Shown: positions 31,093 to 41,536, counted from the stretch's first letter. The stretch is DNA of 44,952 nucleotides from Chara braunii (GCA_003427395.1 BFEA01000015.1:5141058-5186009); one strand, 5' to 3'. Numbers and translations: made by a program. The notes: generated by a model from the sequence alone, not told the origin.

Positions 31093-31690
31093 TTAGCTGA
31101 TGCAGGATTTGGTCTGAAGCAGCTCGGCCCAGTGGTGATAACCTTTCAGTACAGCGCTCTGTAGGTGGTTCATATGGTAGACTATTGTCGTCCTCAGGCT
31201 GCTGCACCTGTCGTTCGTCTGGCAAGGACGAAGGAGATCCGACTGTGATTGCCCAGCATTGCATGCGGGACATGCTAAGAGAGGGTGTGGTCGATGATGG
31301 CATCGGGGATAGTCCACGCAGTAGAGACACATGCTTTCTATGACAGCTTCCTGGAAACATTCACGACACTTAGCATGTTGCTGACATGTCAGCAGGAAAG
31401 CAGGCTGACGTTCGCAGCTATTTAGGCATGGCATGTCAAGGCCACGACTGCATACTGAGCAAGTAATTACAGAGTGCGAGGGAGAAGGACAGGACAAAGA
31501 GTGGTAGGCTGGCAGTGACCATCCATTCATAGCGTTCGGCGCATAGACTATGCTGTGTGCATGGTAACTGTACTGTAGCTATGTGATTACAGAATGGGAT
31601 GGCACAGCTACCATCCTCTGGAGAGGCTCCTTCACTGTCCGTGGTAGAATCTGTCATCGACACAGGTAGGGGACGCTGCCTGGCCATGCA
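31093..31690 (-). CDS. Cys/His-rich putative zinc-binding protein fragment, two frames
   Basis: The minus-strand frame starting at 31687 (MARQRPLPVSMTDSTTDSEG) carries CAIPFC, nine residues, then CTQHSLC. The second frame, from 31530, carries CSVC, then CLNSC, nine residues, CQQHAKCREC, then CLYC, CHH and CPAC. Both therefore share C-x3/4-C-x9-C-x2-H-x2-C, and the flanks (HSLCAE and HAKCRE) also look alike. This suggests a duplicated RING- or B-box-like zinc finger split by a frameshift or an intron near 31520. No catalytic domain or transposase is next to it. It could be a host gene fragment or a transposon-borne finger; I do not recognise the family. Confidence 0.4.
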
Positions 31691-32141
31691 AAGGGGAAGG
31701 AGGAGGTTCAGCCGGATTGCTCTTCAGAGGCTGTAGAGCTTGCAAGTGCGCAACGACATAGTGTTCCTGATGGACAAACCAGACCGAGTGATATTCTACC
31801 GCTTGGTGATAGAGAGAGTTAATATTCCCCGCTGCATGCACCCGACCGCCATTGTCCCATAGGGTCCATCAGTCATCCGCAAAGGTAACAGCACTGAAAT
31901 TTGGATCCATGCCTGGCATGTGATTCTGTGGAGCAGGAAGGAGCTGTAGTCACCTACCCATAAATGCCATACACAAGACTTCTATGTTCACGAAACGTGC
32001 AGTGCTGTCGTCCTCTGGGCAGACAGCACGGTGCACTTCTTCTATCCTGCAGACAACGTCTGCAAAATCAGAAACAGTATAAGGGTTGCAATTGTAAGCG
32101 AGGAGACATACATTAATGACATAGTGCGCTCAGTGGCCTCG
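31691..32141. other. flank of the Cys/His-rich region
   Basis: A minus-strand frame at 31632-31841 overlaps the start of the finger region in another frame and has no known domain. No promoter is visible. Confidence 0.3.
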
Positions 32142-32625
32142 CTTGTGTGTGTGTGTTGTAAATTGTCACCACAACAGCCCTTGTGTGTGTGTGTGTGTTG
32201 TAGATCCAAAATCAAAGCAGATTTACCTCTACTTCAGACAATGAAGCACACTAAAGGTGAGCTAATCCAAAAACGAAACACTTATAGCAAGCAACATGAA
32301 GCCCAACAGATCCATTACATCACTTCTTGAAGCAAGCAATATGTGAGCACGACAGATCCTCTTATATTCCTTACTTGACTATCATCACTTTGGCTTTCTT
32401 TGGGGCACCCCTTTTATTTGTTCTTGCAGCTCCCCTTTTACTGTGCCCCTCACATACAAGGCTCGCCAAATTGATTGTAGTTGAGCACAAGCTGCCCACA
32501 TCCCCGTGCGTGTGTATGCCGTAGATTTTCACCACAACTACCCCTGTTCCACCCAGATGCCCGGATCTGAGCCAATCCAACAATGAATCAGTTTTACCTC
32601 TATAGCAAGCAACATGGATGTGATG
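32142..32625. repeat. two adjacent dispersed repeat copies
   Basis: The first copy (32142-32320) has short (GT)n tracts, CACCACAACAGCCC, GAGCTAATCC and TAGCAAGCAACATGAAG. The second (32391-32625) has TTTCTTTGGGGCA, GCTGCCCACATCCCCGTGCG, CACCACAACTACCCC, CCACCCAGATGCC, GAGCCAATCCAACAAT and TAGCAAGCAACATG. Both share order with 8179-8512. They have no coding content. Confidence 0.6.
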
Positions 32626-33917
32626 ACCTGACCAAACACGAAATGAGAGACACAGCTGATTTCTGGGTTTTGCCCATGGACTGAATGCCTTGCTGAGTTT
32701 CCCGCTTGCTACTAAGTTCTCTAAGTCTGTGTGTGTGCACACTTGCTGGTCTGCATGTCTGTCTGAGTGCTTGATGGCTTGAGTGTGTGTGACCCCAAGG
32801 GCACGTGTTCGTTCGTTGGGCCCTCAGGGCCGGTACTTACCTGTGGTCGTGACATTGAGGATTGCAGCAGGGAAAACACTCAAGTGCCGGGGGAAGAGGC
32901 CCGCAACACTTGAAGCAGCGGGGAAACACTCAAGTGGCAGGTAGGCCGGTACCCTGAAGAGGTAGATGTGCCGGGTACTCGAGGCCGAGCAGAAGAAGAC
33001 AAAAGTGGCATTTTTAGAGGCCCAGTAGTTGTAGGCTAGGTCTAGGCGGGTACCAGTCCAACCAGTCTGAGTCTAGGGCCTGTACCGGCAATATCAGAGT
33101 CTGCAATGATGTTTCCCTCCGGAAGAGAGGAGGTACCGGTTGCTTGGAAGGCCGAGCGGCCTGGAAGTCACCGCCCAAGAGGCAAGCAGGCCGCTATATG
33201 TCCAGGCCGGGCAAAGAGCTCAGCCTCATTGTTGGTGTGCAAGTTTGGCGACACACTGGTTGGAGCGCTGGCTGGAGCAGCGCTAGCACTCAGCAGAGCT
33301 GCCGGGGAAGGAGCAAGGACACGGAGGAGGAAGAAGGCCAGGGCTAGGGAGAAGCGCCAGAGGTACTTACCTGGCTATGGTGGCAGCCATCTTCATCACC
33401 TTGGTGGGCGCTGTAGCAGGAAGGCCCCAGCTGGGGTTGAGCTACACCAAAAAGCTTTGAGGCAGAGTCAGGCATGGCGGCCTGAGCTAGAGCAGCCATA
33501 GCTGCTTTGGGTTGTCCTTTGGACATCTGGGCAAGGTCTAGTAGTCCGCCATAGCCTCGGCCTATGAGAGTGAAGAGTGAGAGAAACGGCCATGGCTATG
33601 TTGGACCTCAAGTGATACCTGCAGTAGAAGAGGGATTCGGACTTTGGTTCTGGTTCAGCCATTCAACATTGTACTATTATTTCTTGTGTGAATAAGAGAG
33701 GAGGAGATAAGGAGGAAGAGAGAGTTTGCGAAGAAGAAGAGCTTTATCATTTGTCTATGCTGGTGTACATCATCTTCTTCTTCTTTCTTACTTCTTCTTC
33801 TTTCTTCTAACCTTCTCTCTGCTCTCAAGTTCATTCATTTCTTTCTGCAATTGGGCCGCATTCGCGCATTGTACTATCTGATGAATGTGTATCTCGAACT
33901 TGGCCAGGATCATAACA
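32626..33917. other. no gene recognised; GC-rich then purine/pyrimidine-rich
   Basis: GGAAAACACTCAAGTG and GGGAAACACTCAAGTGG recur at about 32870 and 32921. TACTTACCTG occurs at about 32833 and 33364 within GC-rich sequence. A TTC/CTT-rich stretch at 33770-33815 precedes the gap. The open frames at 33106-33501 show no known domain. Confidence 0.4.
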
Positions 33918-33997
33918 NNNNNNNNNNNNNNNNNNNNNNNNNNNNNNNNNNNNNNNNNNNNNNNNNNNNNNNNNNNNNNNNNNNNNNNNNNNNNNNN
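33918..33997. other. assembly gap of 80 N
   Basis: An N-run separates a T/C-rich flank from a TTTTTTT-rich start. Its true length is unknown. Confidence 0.95.
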
Positions 33998-34029
33998 TTT
34001 TTTTTAACTAACCTACATTCTTCTTCCCT

Positions 34030-34250
34030 GAGTGGGGATCCGGGCCGCCCGGCTGACGGGAGGAGGCCCGGGGGAGGTCCCGGGCGGCCTAGCCGGGCGG
34101 GGCACCCGGTTGGGGGCCGGCCCCCCCCAGCGCAATGACCTGTTCGGGGGTTTCAGACCCCCGTTTCGCTGCTTTTGGCCTCCCGCAGGCCTACCGGGTC
34201 CGACCAGCCCGACAAACTGACCCGTCGGGCCCGGTAGGCCTGCGGGAATT
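34030..34250. repeat. GC-rich segment with a strong inverted repeat
   Basis: TCCCGCAGGCCTACCGGG (34181-34198) is perfectly inverted as CCCGGTAGGCCTGCGGGA (34230-34247). It can extend inward six more bases with one mismatch, leaving an 18-bp loop. Similar GGGCCCGACCAG and GCCCGG words occur at 36018-36085, and related GC-rich words at 43660-43870, so it may be a dispersed element. Confidence 0.7.
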
Positions 34251-34346
34251 GGAAAAACTTTCTGACTGCTATCTGGCCATCGATCCGCCATGATCAACGG
34301 CCACAGAGCCGGTTGATCTAGGCGCCAAACATCCCCGCTTTCAAAC

Positions 34347-34690
34347 ATGGGATCGGCCCCCCAGCACGATCGAAGTTCCTCCTGCGCCGTCCTGCTGCGC
34401 CGTCGCCCGTCGACATCGCCATCGAGAAGTACTGCTGCAGCTGCTACGACGAAGGCGCCGACTGTCAGCTGCTGCTGCTACGACGACGGGCCGGACTGTC
34501 CTGCTGATCCTGCTACGACGAAGGCCCCGACTGCCTTGCTGCTGCTGCTACAACTAAGGCCCCGACGACGAAGGCGCCATTCTTCTTCTTCTTCTTCTTC
34601 TTCTTCTTCTTCTTCCTGTCGTGCTCGTTTAGGGTTGTGTTGGACGGGCAGACGAAGGCCCTGCTGCTAGGGTAACTGTTGCAGGTAACG

Positions 34691-34721
<31 letters not shown>

Positions 34722-35762
34722 CTTCTTCTTCTTCTTCTTCTTCTTCTTCTTCTTCTTCTTCTTCTCTCCTCCTTCTCCTCCTCTCGTCTTCTTCGTCTTC
34801 CCTTCGTCTTCCCCTCGTCCCCCACTCGTTTTCTTTCTCCTCCTCCTCTTCTTCTTCTTCTTCTTCTTCTCCTCCTTCTCCTTCTTCTTCTTCTTCTTCT
34901 TTCAGTTCATCGACATTCGGCCGGTCACGTGAGACACGACAGGTTAAAAAAAAAAAAAAAGGCCGTCCTTCTCCCCCTCCTTCTCCGCTTATCTTCTTCT
35001 TCTCCTCCTCCTCTTCTCGTTGTCCTCTCGTCTTCTTCTTCTTACCCTCCTCCCCCTCGCATTTTCATCTTTTTCCCCGACCTTTCTTGATCTTCTTCTT
35101 CTTCCCCTCCTCACGTCTCTTCTTCTTCTTCTTCTTCTTCTTCTCCATTCGCTAGGTCTTCTTCTCTCTTCTTCTTCTTCCCGTCCTTCCTTACTCCTTC
35201 CCTGCCTTTCTTCACACCCTACCGTCGTCTCCATAATGCACGGCCATACCCCGCCGCCGCCTTACCCTACCACCGCCATACCCTACCGACATACCAGTGC
35301 TGCCATACCCTACCGCTGCCATCCCCTGCCGCCACACCCCGCTGCCATACCCTACCGCAGCCGTATTTCTTCCCCATCTTCTTCCCCATCTTCTTCTTCT
35401 TCTTCGTCGTCGTCTTCTTCTTCTTCGTCGTCTTCTCGTTTCCTTTCTCCTCCTCATCTTCTTCTTCTTCTTCTTCTCCTTCTTCTTCTTATTCTTCTTC
35501 TTCTTCTTTCAGTTCGTCGACATTCGGTAGGTCACGTGATACACGAAAGGTTAAAAAAAAAAAAAAAAAGGCCGTCTTTCTCCCCCTCCTTCTCTTCTCT
35601 TCTTCTTCTCCTCCTCCTCTTCTCGTCGTCCTCTCGTCTTCTTCTTCTTACCCTCCTCACCCTCTTCTTCTTCTTCTTCTTCTTCTTTTCCATTCGTTAG
35701 GTCTTCTTCTCTCCTCTTCTTCCTTCCCTACTCCCTCCCTCCCTTTCTCCATCCTCCCATCC
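34347..35762. repeat. TTC/CTT microsatellite block with a 600-bp duplication
   Basis: The plus strand is dominated by TTC triplets, with pure tracts at 34577-34614 and 34690-34764. A complex unit starting TTCAGTTC(A/G)TCGACATTCGG and containing TCACGTGA(G/T)ACACGA, an A-run and GGCCGTC occurs at 34902 and again at 35509, about 607 bp apart, so a whole block was duplicated. Between them, CCATACCCTACCG-type words repeat at 35236-35360. Long Ser-, Phe- or Arg-rich frames here are microsatellite translations. Confidence 0.85.
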
Positions 35763-36250
35763 ATCCATCCCTTCAATAAGTTCATAGCATGCATGCAGCA
35801 GACTTCAGAGCAAACATGCAGAACACCCAACCCAGTAGGCAACATACATGCAGGGCCCCCAACCCCCAGACACCACCCCAACCCCAGCACCCCCCACCCA
35901 GACCAACCCCCCCATCCACCCCCCAGAACCAAAATTTTATTGCAGATTCCGGGTCCTCTCGCCAGCGCAGAACGACCCCGTTTTCCAAAAAAAAAAACAA
36001 AAAATCCTGGGCGGTTTTTTTGCCCGCCCGGTTTACCCGGGCGGCCCCCCCGGGCCCGACCAGCCGGGCTGAGCCCGGCCGGGCGGCATCCTCACGCAGC
36101 TTCTTTCTATATATCTCCCACTACCTACCTACATACCCGCAGCTTAGCAATCCACTACAGGGATTTTTTTCGTGTCCAAGGCAGGAAATCTCTCCTAAAT
36201 TAAGAAGACAGAGCTAATCTCTGCTCTGTGGGGGGAGCAGCACCCAAGCT
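35763..36250. other. C-rich stretch and GC-rich palindromic words
   Basis: Pro-rich frames at 35789-36217 arise from C-runs. The GC-rich part at 36018-36085 resembles 34030-34250. No gene is recognised. Confidence 0.45.
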
Positions 36251-36456
36251 TCTAACACCAGGCGCGAGCTGGAAAGCGCAAATGGTCCCTTCCCGGCCAG
36301 CCAGATGGCCCAAGCCAATTATCTCCACTGGAGAACCCGAAGTGCATCACAGGAGGCCGTGGGGACAGAATGGATGACGAGGGGAATCGAACCCACAACT
36401 TCCTGCAAACCACTTTCGTGCTCAAACCAACTGAGCTAGCCCGCTTGGGCTTGGTG
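36251..36456 (-). repeat. tRNA-derived SINE
   Basis: Read leftwards from about 36445, GCGGGCTAGCTCAGTTGG carries a perfect A box and forms a D arm (GCTC with GAGC). GGGTTCGATTCC is a perfect B box, followed by a non-tRNA body ending near 36251. The acceptor ends do not pair, so it is not a tRNA gene. Confidence 0.65.
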
Positions 36457-36560
36457 AACCCCTTTATTTGTCGGTGCAGCTCCCTTTTTCCTGTGCCTCT
36501 CACATCAAGGATGGCCATGTTGGTTGTCGTTGAGCGCCAGCTGCCCACATCCCTGTGTGC
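36450..36560. repeat. dispersed repeat, partial copy
   Basis: CCCCTTTATTTGT, GCAGCTCCCTTTT, CTGTGCCTCTCACAT and CAGCTGCCCACATCCC match the second block of the repeat at 32391-32512 and 8405-8512. It abuts the SINE head. Confidence 0.6.
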
Positions 36561-37106
36561 CACAACCCCAAAACATGTGGCTGGGGATTCCGGCTCAGAT
36601 CCAGGTCCAACCACACTGAATCAGCAGTAGGGCCTGGCAGAAGAATGTAATGAACCCAATCTGGCACATACTCATCAGTCGTCAAACACCAGTAGTCTCG
36701 GTATCTGCCGCATAGTCTCCAATTATCGTGAAATGATATTTGTAACAGTATCTCATTACCATTTGACGAAGAGAGTGGAGGGGGATCAGACAGAGGAGAA
36801 GGTGGAAGAGATGATTAAAGATCACACAAGAGTAATCCCGTCAAACCCCACTCCTTCTCCGGGCTTCTTCCCTCTCCACGCCAACAACCAGTATATGATA
36901 ACAAGTATGCCACGTGGCACCCTTATATCGTGAAGACCATGAAGACACAACAGATTACAATGACAATGTCAACCTCAGGTGAGTACCCGATCCCAATCAT
37001 CCACAGATCCCGATCTCCTTCCTCCTCGCAACCAGGCACCTCATGTAGACGGTGTGGACAATGCCACGTCAGCAGTCGAGACAGGTGGCGAGCGCCACAT
37101 CATCAA
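36561..37106. other. no gene recognised
   Basis: Short open frames without domain content. Confidence 0.35.
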
Positions 37107-37274
37107 TGAAGACCAGTGGCAGCGCTACATCAGCATGCAATGTACACTAGAGGCAGCGCCACATCAACATGCAATGTAGACCAGAGGCAGCGCCACATCA
37201 GCATGCAACGTAGACCAGAGGCAGCACCACATCAGCATGCAATGTAGACCAGAGGCAGCGCCACATCAGCATGA
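37107..37274. repeat. 34-bp minisatellite, about five units
   Basis: The unit reads TAGACCAGAGGCAGCGCC then ACATCAGCATGCAATG, with CATGCAA-type landmarks exactly 34 bp apart at 37134, 37168, 37202, 37236 and 37270. Units differ by a few bases. The flanks also hold partial units. Confidence 0.9.
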
Positions 37275-37801
37275 CTGGCGCACATTTCAAAAAGCGTCAG
37301 CATGCTGTCGTTGTTGCCCACAGTGCCGACATCCCGCCAGCGTCTCGCCAACGTCTGGTCGGAGTCAAGCCAGCATCCAAGCAGCATAGCAAGACTGAAT
37401 GCTTGACCAACTCGAGGCCAGCCTTAAGTAGCATTTGTCGAGGTTGTCTGGCATCGGTTGCCTTTCCCACAGTCATCTAGATTGTCTCACAGCCGAGGGC
37501 CTGGATTGTACAGCTGCAAACTTCCCCCTTGGACCCGATGTCGTCTGGGTACCTGCATACAAACCAATGTGTGTGTCCAACCGGCGGCCTAGGCTGGGTA
37601 CACTTTGACTTTGTTGGAATTTCCGACAGTTGACTTTTGTCAACTGTGCCTCGTCCAGGCCCTGAATCTTTATTGGGGTTTTTTCCCTAGTTTTGGCCTA
37701 TCTGAGTGTGGCCTAGCGAGGCCCTCAATTTCCACGAGGCATACCACATGGGTTATTGCACTCCTGTCGGCCCAATTTTCGAGTTCCATCGCAAAAATAC
37801 A
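37275..37801. other. 3' flank of a Ty3 element, LTR not resolved
   Basis: This is downstream of the integrase on the minus strand, where the polypurine tract and 3' LTR should lie. I could not find a matching LTR on the other side. Confidence 0.35.
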
Positions 37802-38444
37802 TCAGTTCTCACTCAACCCACGTTCATATGCAGCAACAATGTCAAGAGCAGTAGGTAGGAGTTCTTTCCTACTAAACCATCTGGCTTCAGATGGGGGTCG
37901 GGATTTGAACTTTACCTTGCATTGCTTCTGAGGTCGTCCTCTGCCACCTGTAAAAAAATAGCCATGTTCCAATATCCTTTCAACTTCATAGCCTCCATTC
38001 ATGGAGGGGGGAAACATAGATGGCCTATTTGGAAAGTTGTCACTTTCTACATAGGGTAGTAGTTTAGACGCATGGAAGACAGGGTATGTCCTTAGGTGCG
38101 GAGGTACATCTATGCGGTAGGAAGGTCCATCTTCACCTCCACTTACTTCGAGAACTTCCCAGGGGCCGTAGTAGACAAACAACAATTCCTGAGACACGTT
38201 TTCTTCTCAGGAAAACTCTTTAGACTTAACCCAGACAAAATCCCCTTCTTGGAATTGTGAAGGTCGACGTTTATTAGCTTGTTCAATCATTTGTAGTTGG
38301 GTCTTCTGTATGTTTTCCTTAACCTCTCTGATGTCTTCTTCATACAAAACTGCAAATTCACGCGTACCTGGGGGCAGCCTCTGAATCTGGTCCCTTGTTA
38401 ATGCATCAATGGGACGCCTAGGCTTCCATCCTTTATGCAGTGCG
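37802..38444 (-). pseudogene. Ty3 integrase C-terminus with chromodomain
   Basis: One frame runs through LPPGTREFAVLYEEDIREVK and FQEGDFVWVKSKEFS, a TGA at 38207-38209, then FVYYGPWEVLEVSG (GPY/F-type motif) and VFHASKLLPYVES. The chromodomain follows (YEVERILEHGYFFTGGRGRP, then VKFKSRPPSEARWFSRKELL), ending ERGLSEN. The chromodomain tryptophan is present. Confidence 0.8.
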
Positions 38445-39353
38445 TTAGGCGTTCTTCCTGTAACATATGTACACTGTTAGCAATTTTAGGGAAGTTCTTG
38501 TCCCAACCAATCTGATGAGGTCGGACATACATTCACAAAAGTTGTTGGCATAGACCATTTGCTTGGTTTGGCCATTCATTTCAGGATGTCCGCTTGACGA
38601 CATGGTCAACCTGGTCCCATAGACTTCCATCAACTTTTGCCATTGTAGACTAGTGAACCGAACATCCCTATCAAAGACGATGGTTTTCAAAAATCCGTAC
38701 TCAAAGACCCATCGCATCTGAAACTTTTGGATGACAAGTTCGGTTCTAGCTTCAACAGGTAAAGGAGTGAACATAGCATACTCTGAGAATCTATCCACGA
38801 TGACCATTACCTGACTGTTGCCATTTCTACCCTTGGTGAGGCTCATAAAGTCGATGGAAATAGAATCACCTGGCTCACTTGGAATTGGCAGCGGTCTCAG
38901 TAGTCCCATTGGATTCTCATGTGAGGGTTTGTTCCTCTGACAAACAAGACAAGTCCGCCCATAGGTTAGTACGTCTTCCTTCATTCCTTTCCATTCAAAA
39001 CATTAACGCACATCGGCAAAGTGACCTTCCACATCATGACATTCCCCATTGATTAAGCTCTTGATTGGTTCTTTGTGAGGAATACACAATCTTTCTTCGG
39101 TTTTATCCAGAAAGAAGGGTAAGCCATCAGTCATTCGATATTCTGGAAACAACTCAGGGTTCTTTCGTAGAGTCTCAATGACACGGCTCCAAATAGGATC
39201 ACTCCCATAACCCTTGCGGATTTGTTCTTTCAGTTTGTTTCCGATATCGAGATAGGAAACAATGGTTCCAAAGAAATCTGGACGCCTAGACAAAGCATCC
39301 GCAACCACGTTAGACTTACCTTTGATGGTTTTCACCTCAAAGTCAAGTATCAA
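38445..39353 (-). pseudogene. Ty3 integrase zinc finger and core
   Basis: One frame continues across a TAA at 39003-39005. The zinc finger shows CHDVEGHFADV and CLVCQRNKPSHENP. The core has IDFMSLTKGRNGNSQVMVIV (first Asp), VFDRDVRFTSLQW (second Asp) and GHPEMNGQTKQMV. The last should contain the catalytic Glu as GQTE; here it is Lys, codon AAG at 38562-38564 on the minus strand. The element could not integrate by this protein. Confidence 0.85.
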
Positions 39354-40095
39354 GGAAAGCGGACTATCTTACCAACTTCTCAGAGAGTTTAGGCTGAGTC
39401 TGGATCCACTTCAGAGTGGAGTGATCAAAATAGACAGTGAAATGTCTCCCTAACAAGTAATGCTTCTAGGTCTTTAGTGCAACAACTAAGGCATACAATT
39501 CCCTTTCATAGGAGGAATTGGCCACTTTCTCCGACGGAAGTCTTTTGGACATAAATTCAATTGGTCTATATCCCTTACCGTCGTCTTGCTGTAGCATAAC
39601 CCCAATTCTATACTGACTAGCGTCAGTCGTGACGATGAAAGGAAGAGAAAGGTCGGCAATTTTTAGGACAGGGTAGTGAGTTAGAACATGCATAAACTTT
39701 CTAAACGATGACTCACAATCTTTGTCCCACAACCAATGTTTTTCCTTTTTCAGTAATCTTCTCATAGGAGAAGCTATCAATGAGAAGTTCCTGGCGAACT
39801 TCCTATAGTAGCTAGCAAGTCCTAGGAAAAATCTTAGTTCAGTTATACTCTTAGGTTGTGGCCAATCTCTAATTGTTGTATTCTTCTTTTCTTCAGGCCT
39901 TAGTCCTTCCTCGTTCACCATATGCCCCAAGTACAAGACTTCAGGCTTAGCAAACTCGGACTTCTTCGGATTCAGTTTGAAGTTGCCCTCGCACAACTTT
40001 TGCAAGACCATTCGTAGGTGTTTCTCGTTATCTTTTGATGTACACTACAACGTCATCGAGGTAGACTACTACGAACTGATCAAGCCATTGATGGA
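39354..40095 (-). pseudogene. Ty3 reverse transcriptase end and RNase H
   Basis: The YLDD motif in QFVVVYLDDVVVYIK is intact (codons 40063-40052). A one-base shift follows near 40030, then LNPKKSEFAKPEVLYLGHMV, LRFFLGLASYYRKFARNFS, VTTDASQYRIGVMLQ, KGYRPIEFMSKRLPSEKVAN and SYERELYALVVALKT. TAG codons at 39466-39468 and 39364-39366 fall where Ty3 proteins have Trp (KTWKHYLLG and VRWSAFL). Confidence 0.85.
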
Positions 40096-40160
40096 ACAAT
40101 TCTAAGCCAAGTGTCCTCTCCCTAGCAGCCTCCATTTGTCTCTTCTGGAGGTTGTGTTCT

Positions 40161-40640
40161 GGGTCACAGCAGGCCATCCCTAATGCCTAATGATTTAAGT
40201 CTGGTTGCGGCCCCTGTACCTACCTGGAGGCTCGGCCTACGGATTAGTTACACGGGCTGGCGCCTCTCTCATGCACAATATCAGCTGGCTACATCATCAA
40301 TTAAGCCCAACCTTCTTTTCCTCATCTGTCACTTCTTATGAGCGGCGCTTCCTGGGCTCGCCGAGGCTTGAAGCGTCACATTCCCACCACCTTAGGTTCA
40401 AAGCCTTGATTATTGTCATTGCTTCCCTTTTAGGCTCTTCTCATAATGTAGAACCACTTCAGGTGCAGATTTCACAAGTTCCCCTCTTGTAAACCACCCA
40501 TCTTTACTTGATCAAGATGACCTTTGAATGCCACTCAGCGATGGTGTGTGTGTGGAGGCCATGGAGGCTGCCTGCGAAGGATCTCATGGATGTCAGCATG
40601 CTGACTTGCTGCAACCGTGCTGTATGGCTTCAGTTTGGAG
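40161..40640. other. unassigned sequence between Ty3 fragments
   Basis: No gene is recognised. It may contain LTR or other element sequence truncating the copy at 37.8-40.1 kb. Confidence 0.35.
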
Positions 40641-40715
40641 CACCAGGTCATGGTTGCAGTGGTATAGGCATCCGCCTGTAATGGGCGAGGTCGCCCGTTC
40701 GACATCTGGCTGCGG
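40641..40715 (+). repeat. tRNA-like relic
   Basis: TGCAGTGGTATAGGCATCCG resembles a D arm with an A box, and GTCGCCCGTTCGACATCTGG a T arm with a degenerate B box. An anticodon-like stem (CGCC with GGCG) lies between. The T stem does not pair, so it is a SINE head or tRNA pseudogene. Confidence 0.45.
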
Positions 40716-40752
40716 GTCGATCGGCTACAAACCTGATAACTCTGAACTGAAC

Positions 40753-41093
40753 TCAGGTCTGGATCAACAGTTTTGGTGATCTTCCTGCGCCCGGTGACTT
40801 CAGGGGCAGCATGGATCGCCATGAAGGAGACTGATTGCTTCGTGAAAAAGGCAAGAGTTTGGATGCATGAATCACAATGTAATGGTGCAGATGAGGATGG
40901 GCATGAATCACATACCACAGACTGTATGGGTGATTCCCTACTGTCCAGGACAGTCCATGGTCCAAAATACCGAGGCATTAATTTATGTGACATGTCATGT
41001 TCTGGTGTAAACTCAGACGAGTTAAACCACCAGTGCCTCGCCCAAGCAAACTCGAGGATCAAAAATGTGACATTCCATGACAGTGCTACCTAA
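40753..41093 (-). pseudogene. Ty3 integrase C-terminus fragment, copy 3
   Basis: The frame from 41062 reads FNSSEFTPEHDMSHKLMPRY then FGPWTVLDSR, a GPY/F-type motif. A shifted frame (40965-40753) continues with YIVIHASKLLPFSRSN. This part is already present in copy 2, so it belongs to a different element. Confidence 0.75.
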
Positions 41094-41536
41094 CCAAAAT
41101 GGCTCCATATCCATTTGCTCTTTTTTTGGTGCATGTGGGGAATGCGCCTCAGCAAAGTAGGCTCGGAGGTACTGGTGGTGTACAAGTGCCTTCGCATTAG
41201 AATCACGAATCTGTCTTCTCCTTGATTCACAAATGGATTGCTTTACTGTTTTTTTAATGTTTAATCTCCAATCCTTTTCTTCAAATTTCCTTTTTAAACA
41301 CTGGTTAGGGAAAATAATTAAACCCTGTACTACAAGACCACGTATTGGCTATACATCCTCATATTTATGGAGGATACGTCGCTTGTACTACTGTTTTTTT
41401 TGTGTGTGTATCCGGAACTCAATGGGAAGAACACACTCCGCGTAAGCCTCCTGTTTATTGTTCTCTGTTTTTTGATTGGGGAAAAGAATTCAACCCCTTG
41501 CATTTACGCAGGCTACGTTCCCAATACTATTGGTTT

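Larger units (their letters stand above)
37802..40160 (-). mobile_element. Ty3/gypsy chromovirus pol fragment, copy 2
   Basis: From right to left: the reverse transcriptase catalytic loop, RNase H, the integrase zinc finger and core, and a chromodomain tail, in typical Ty3 order and mostly readable. It is younger than the 11.8-18.1 kb copy, with fewer stops. Everything upstream of the catalytic loop is missing from about 40095, where the sequence changes character. Confidence 0.85.

Noticed and set aside
34347-35700. Long Ser-, Phe- and Arg-rich reading frames
   Set aside because: They are direct translations of TTC/CTT repeats in different frames, with no non-repeat core or domain.
35789-36217. 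Three overlapping Pro-rich frames
   Set aside because: They reflect C-runs and GC-rich repeats; no conserved content.
36385-36456. Functional tRNA gene
   Set aside because: A and B boxes are good but acceptor and anticodon stems do not form; it is better explained as a SINE head.
37107-37274. CRISPR-like array
   Set aside because: Units are contiguous 34-bp tandem copies without spacers, in eukaryotic DNA; it is a minisatellite.
40535-41062. 175-codon frame as one protein
   Set aside because: Only its first third matches Ty3 integrase; the rest crosses the tRNA-like relic, and the true continuation is in another frame.
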